The position numbers were made by a program, and so were the translations under genes. Below, piece by piece: positions 21,279-21,680 of a stretch of DNA of 21,680 nt. The notes under the pieces are model-generated. The model worked only from the letters and a program-made list of their open reading frames with translations, had not been told where the DNA came from and did no database searches. This stretch comes from Candidatus Hecatellales archaeon B24 (GTDB lineage: Archaea; Thermoproteota; Bathyarchaeia; Hecatellales; Hecatellaceae). The stretch is taken from assembly GCA_001593855.1 (NCBI GenBank), contig LUCC01000019.1:1-21680 (forward strand), in the 5' to 3' direction. Each line of letters begins with the position of its first letter. Position 1 is the stretch's first letter.

Positions 21279-21680
21279 TTGCCTTCGAAAGTTAAGGTGG
21301 CTGAGGCTAAAGCCCCGGCGAAGGTGATTCTCCTAGGCGAACACTTCTGCGTTCACGGAGCCCCAGCCTTAAGCATGGCTGTAAACCTCTACGCTAAGGT
21401 TAAAGTTAAAGCCAGCAGGCCTAAGCCGTCAGAGGAACCACGCCTTGAGGCTTCCCTAAAAATTCAAGGGGTTGAAGGATTCCTCGGGCTTTCCCAAGCC
21501 ATAAGGCTGGCTGCTAAGGCTGTGCTAGAAAAAGTTGAAAGAAAACTTCCAAAGGGCTTTCCAAGCCTGGAAATTGAGGTTTCCTCAGAGATTCCTGTGG
21601 GGGCAGGCCTCGGCTCTTCTGCTTCCATAGCCTCCGCTACCATTGCAGCAGTCTCCAAAATCGCAGGTTTAACTCTCTCT
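21279..21680 (+). CDS. mvk: mevalonate kinase, 5' part (3' end outside window)
   Basis: The first 134 residues of a GHMP kinase. APAKVILLGEHFCVHGAPAL (about residues 12-31) is the N-terminal mevalonate kinase motif, and IPVGAGLGSSASIASAT (about 107-123) is the Gly-rich phosphate-binding loop. The enzyme phosphorylates mevalonate with ATP at the entry to archaeal isoprenoid and ether-lipid synthesis. The start is TTG 21279, with GGAGAGGTT ending 6 nt upstream; the frame is open to the end of the window. It probably shares a transcript with the SCP2-like gene. Together with the prenyltransferase at 909-1721 it shows a mevalonate-based isoprenoid pathway. The active-site residues of the C-terminal half are not visible. 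Confidence 0.92.
   Translation, partial: MPSKVKVAEAKAPAKVILLGEHFCVHGAPALSMAVNLYAKVKVKASRPKPSEEPRLEASLKIQGVEGFLGLSQAIRLAAKAVLEKVERKLPKGFPSLEIEVSSEIPVGAGLGSSASIASATIAAVSKIAGLTLS

Larger units (their letters stand above)
1..21680. repeat. highly iterated heptamer AAGGCTT/AAGCCTT (AAGSCTT)
   Basis: Reading by eye I count about 64 copies (about 33 as AAGGCTT and 31 as AAGCCTT on the plus strand); a uniform random sequence would give about 2.6. Examples: 210-216, 404-410 and 5712-5718, which start at codon positions 3, 2 and 1 of their genes, so codon preference alone does not explain them. Density is about one per 250-300 bp in most genes. It falls to one copy in rtcB (near 8081) and to two copies between about 15260 and 18480 (aor and proC). 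Often extended to GAAGGCTTC. Confidence 0.6.

Overview
The window is a gene-dense stretch of archaeal chromosome. Archaeal markers are an Orc1/Cdc6 initiator, two GPN-loop GTPases, a cis-prenyltransferase, RtcB, Trm1, a TtuA/NcsA-type tRNA thiolase, a tungsten-type aldehyde ferredoxin oxidoreductase, a helicase-less XPF nuclease and a mevalonate kinase. Many starts are leaderless or nearly so, with a TATA-like box about 22-27 bp upstream. The aldehyde oxidoreductase and two radical-SAM enzymes suggest an anaerobe. The short XPF is more typical of TACK archaea than of Euryarchaeota, but the lineage cannot be fixed from this window. No rRNA, tRNA, CRISPR array, insertion sequence or integrase was seen, and no gap without a gene exceeds about 120 bp.

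Layout. 1-912 (+) is the 3' part of an orc1/cdc6 gene, convergent with a cis-prenyltransferase (1721-909, -). 4493-1779 (-) is a compact operon: zinc ribbon, CinA-like protein, GPN GTPase 1, coiled-coil protein; none of its genes clearly starts with ATG. 4614-6884 (+) holds a secreted gluzincin protease and an AmmeMemoRadiSam-type radical-SAM enzyme. 9608-6887 (-) holds a THEP1 NTPase, RtcB and a Bud32/RIO-like kinase. 9717-15439 (+) holds GPN GTPase 2, a frameshifted Yip1-like membrane protein, a membrane-anchored beta-solenoid protein, Trm1, a PPP-family phosphatase and a GDPD/deoxyribosyltransferase-like fusion. 15494-17320 (+) is the aldehyde ferredoxin oxidoreductase, tail-to-tail with proC (18125-17310, -). 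A tRNA thiolase (19129-18200, -) and an XPF nuclease (19176-19889, +) share one small promoter region; the XPF gene runs into a radical-SAM gene, followed by an SCP2-like protein and the 5' part of mevalonate kinase.

Two unusual properties of the whole window stand out. First, start codons: ATG is a minority, TTG and GTG dominate, and four genes (CinA, THEP1, beta-solenoid, second radical SAM) have conserved or signal-peptide N-termini reachable only from CTG. Two of these CTG codons overlap the previous stop as CTGA. Second, the heptamer AAGGCTT/AAGCCTT (AAGSCTT) occurs about 60 times by eye against about 2.6 expected from uniform base composition. It falls in all codon phases and is nearly absent from rtcB and from the aor-proC block.

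Functionally the window is mostly housekeeping: RNA repair and modification, replication initiation, DNA repair, isoprenoid and polyprenol synthesis, and proline synthesis. The less explained parts are the GPN GTPase-Yip1-beta-solenoid group and the GDPD fusion.
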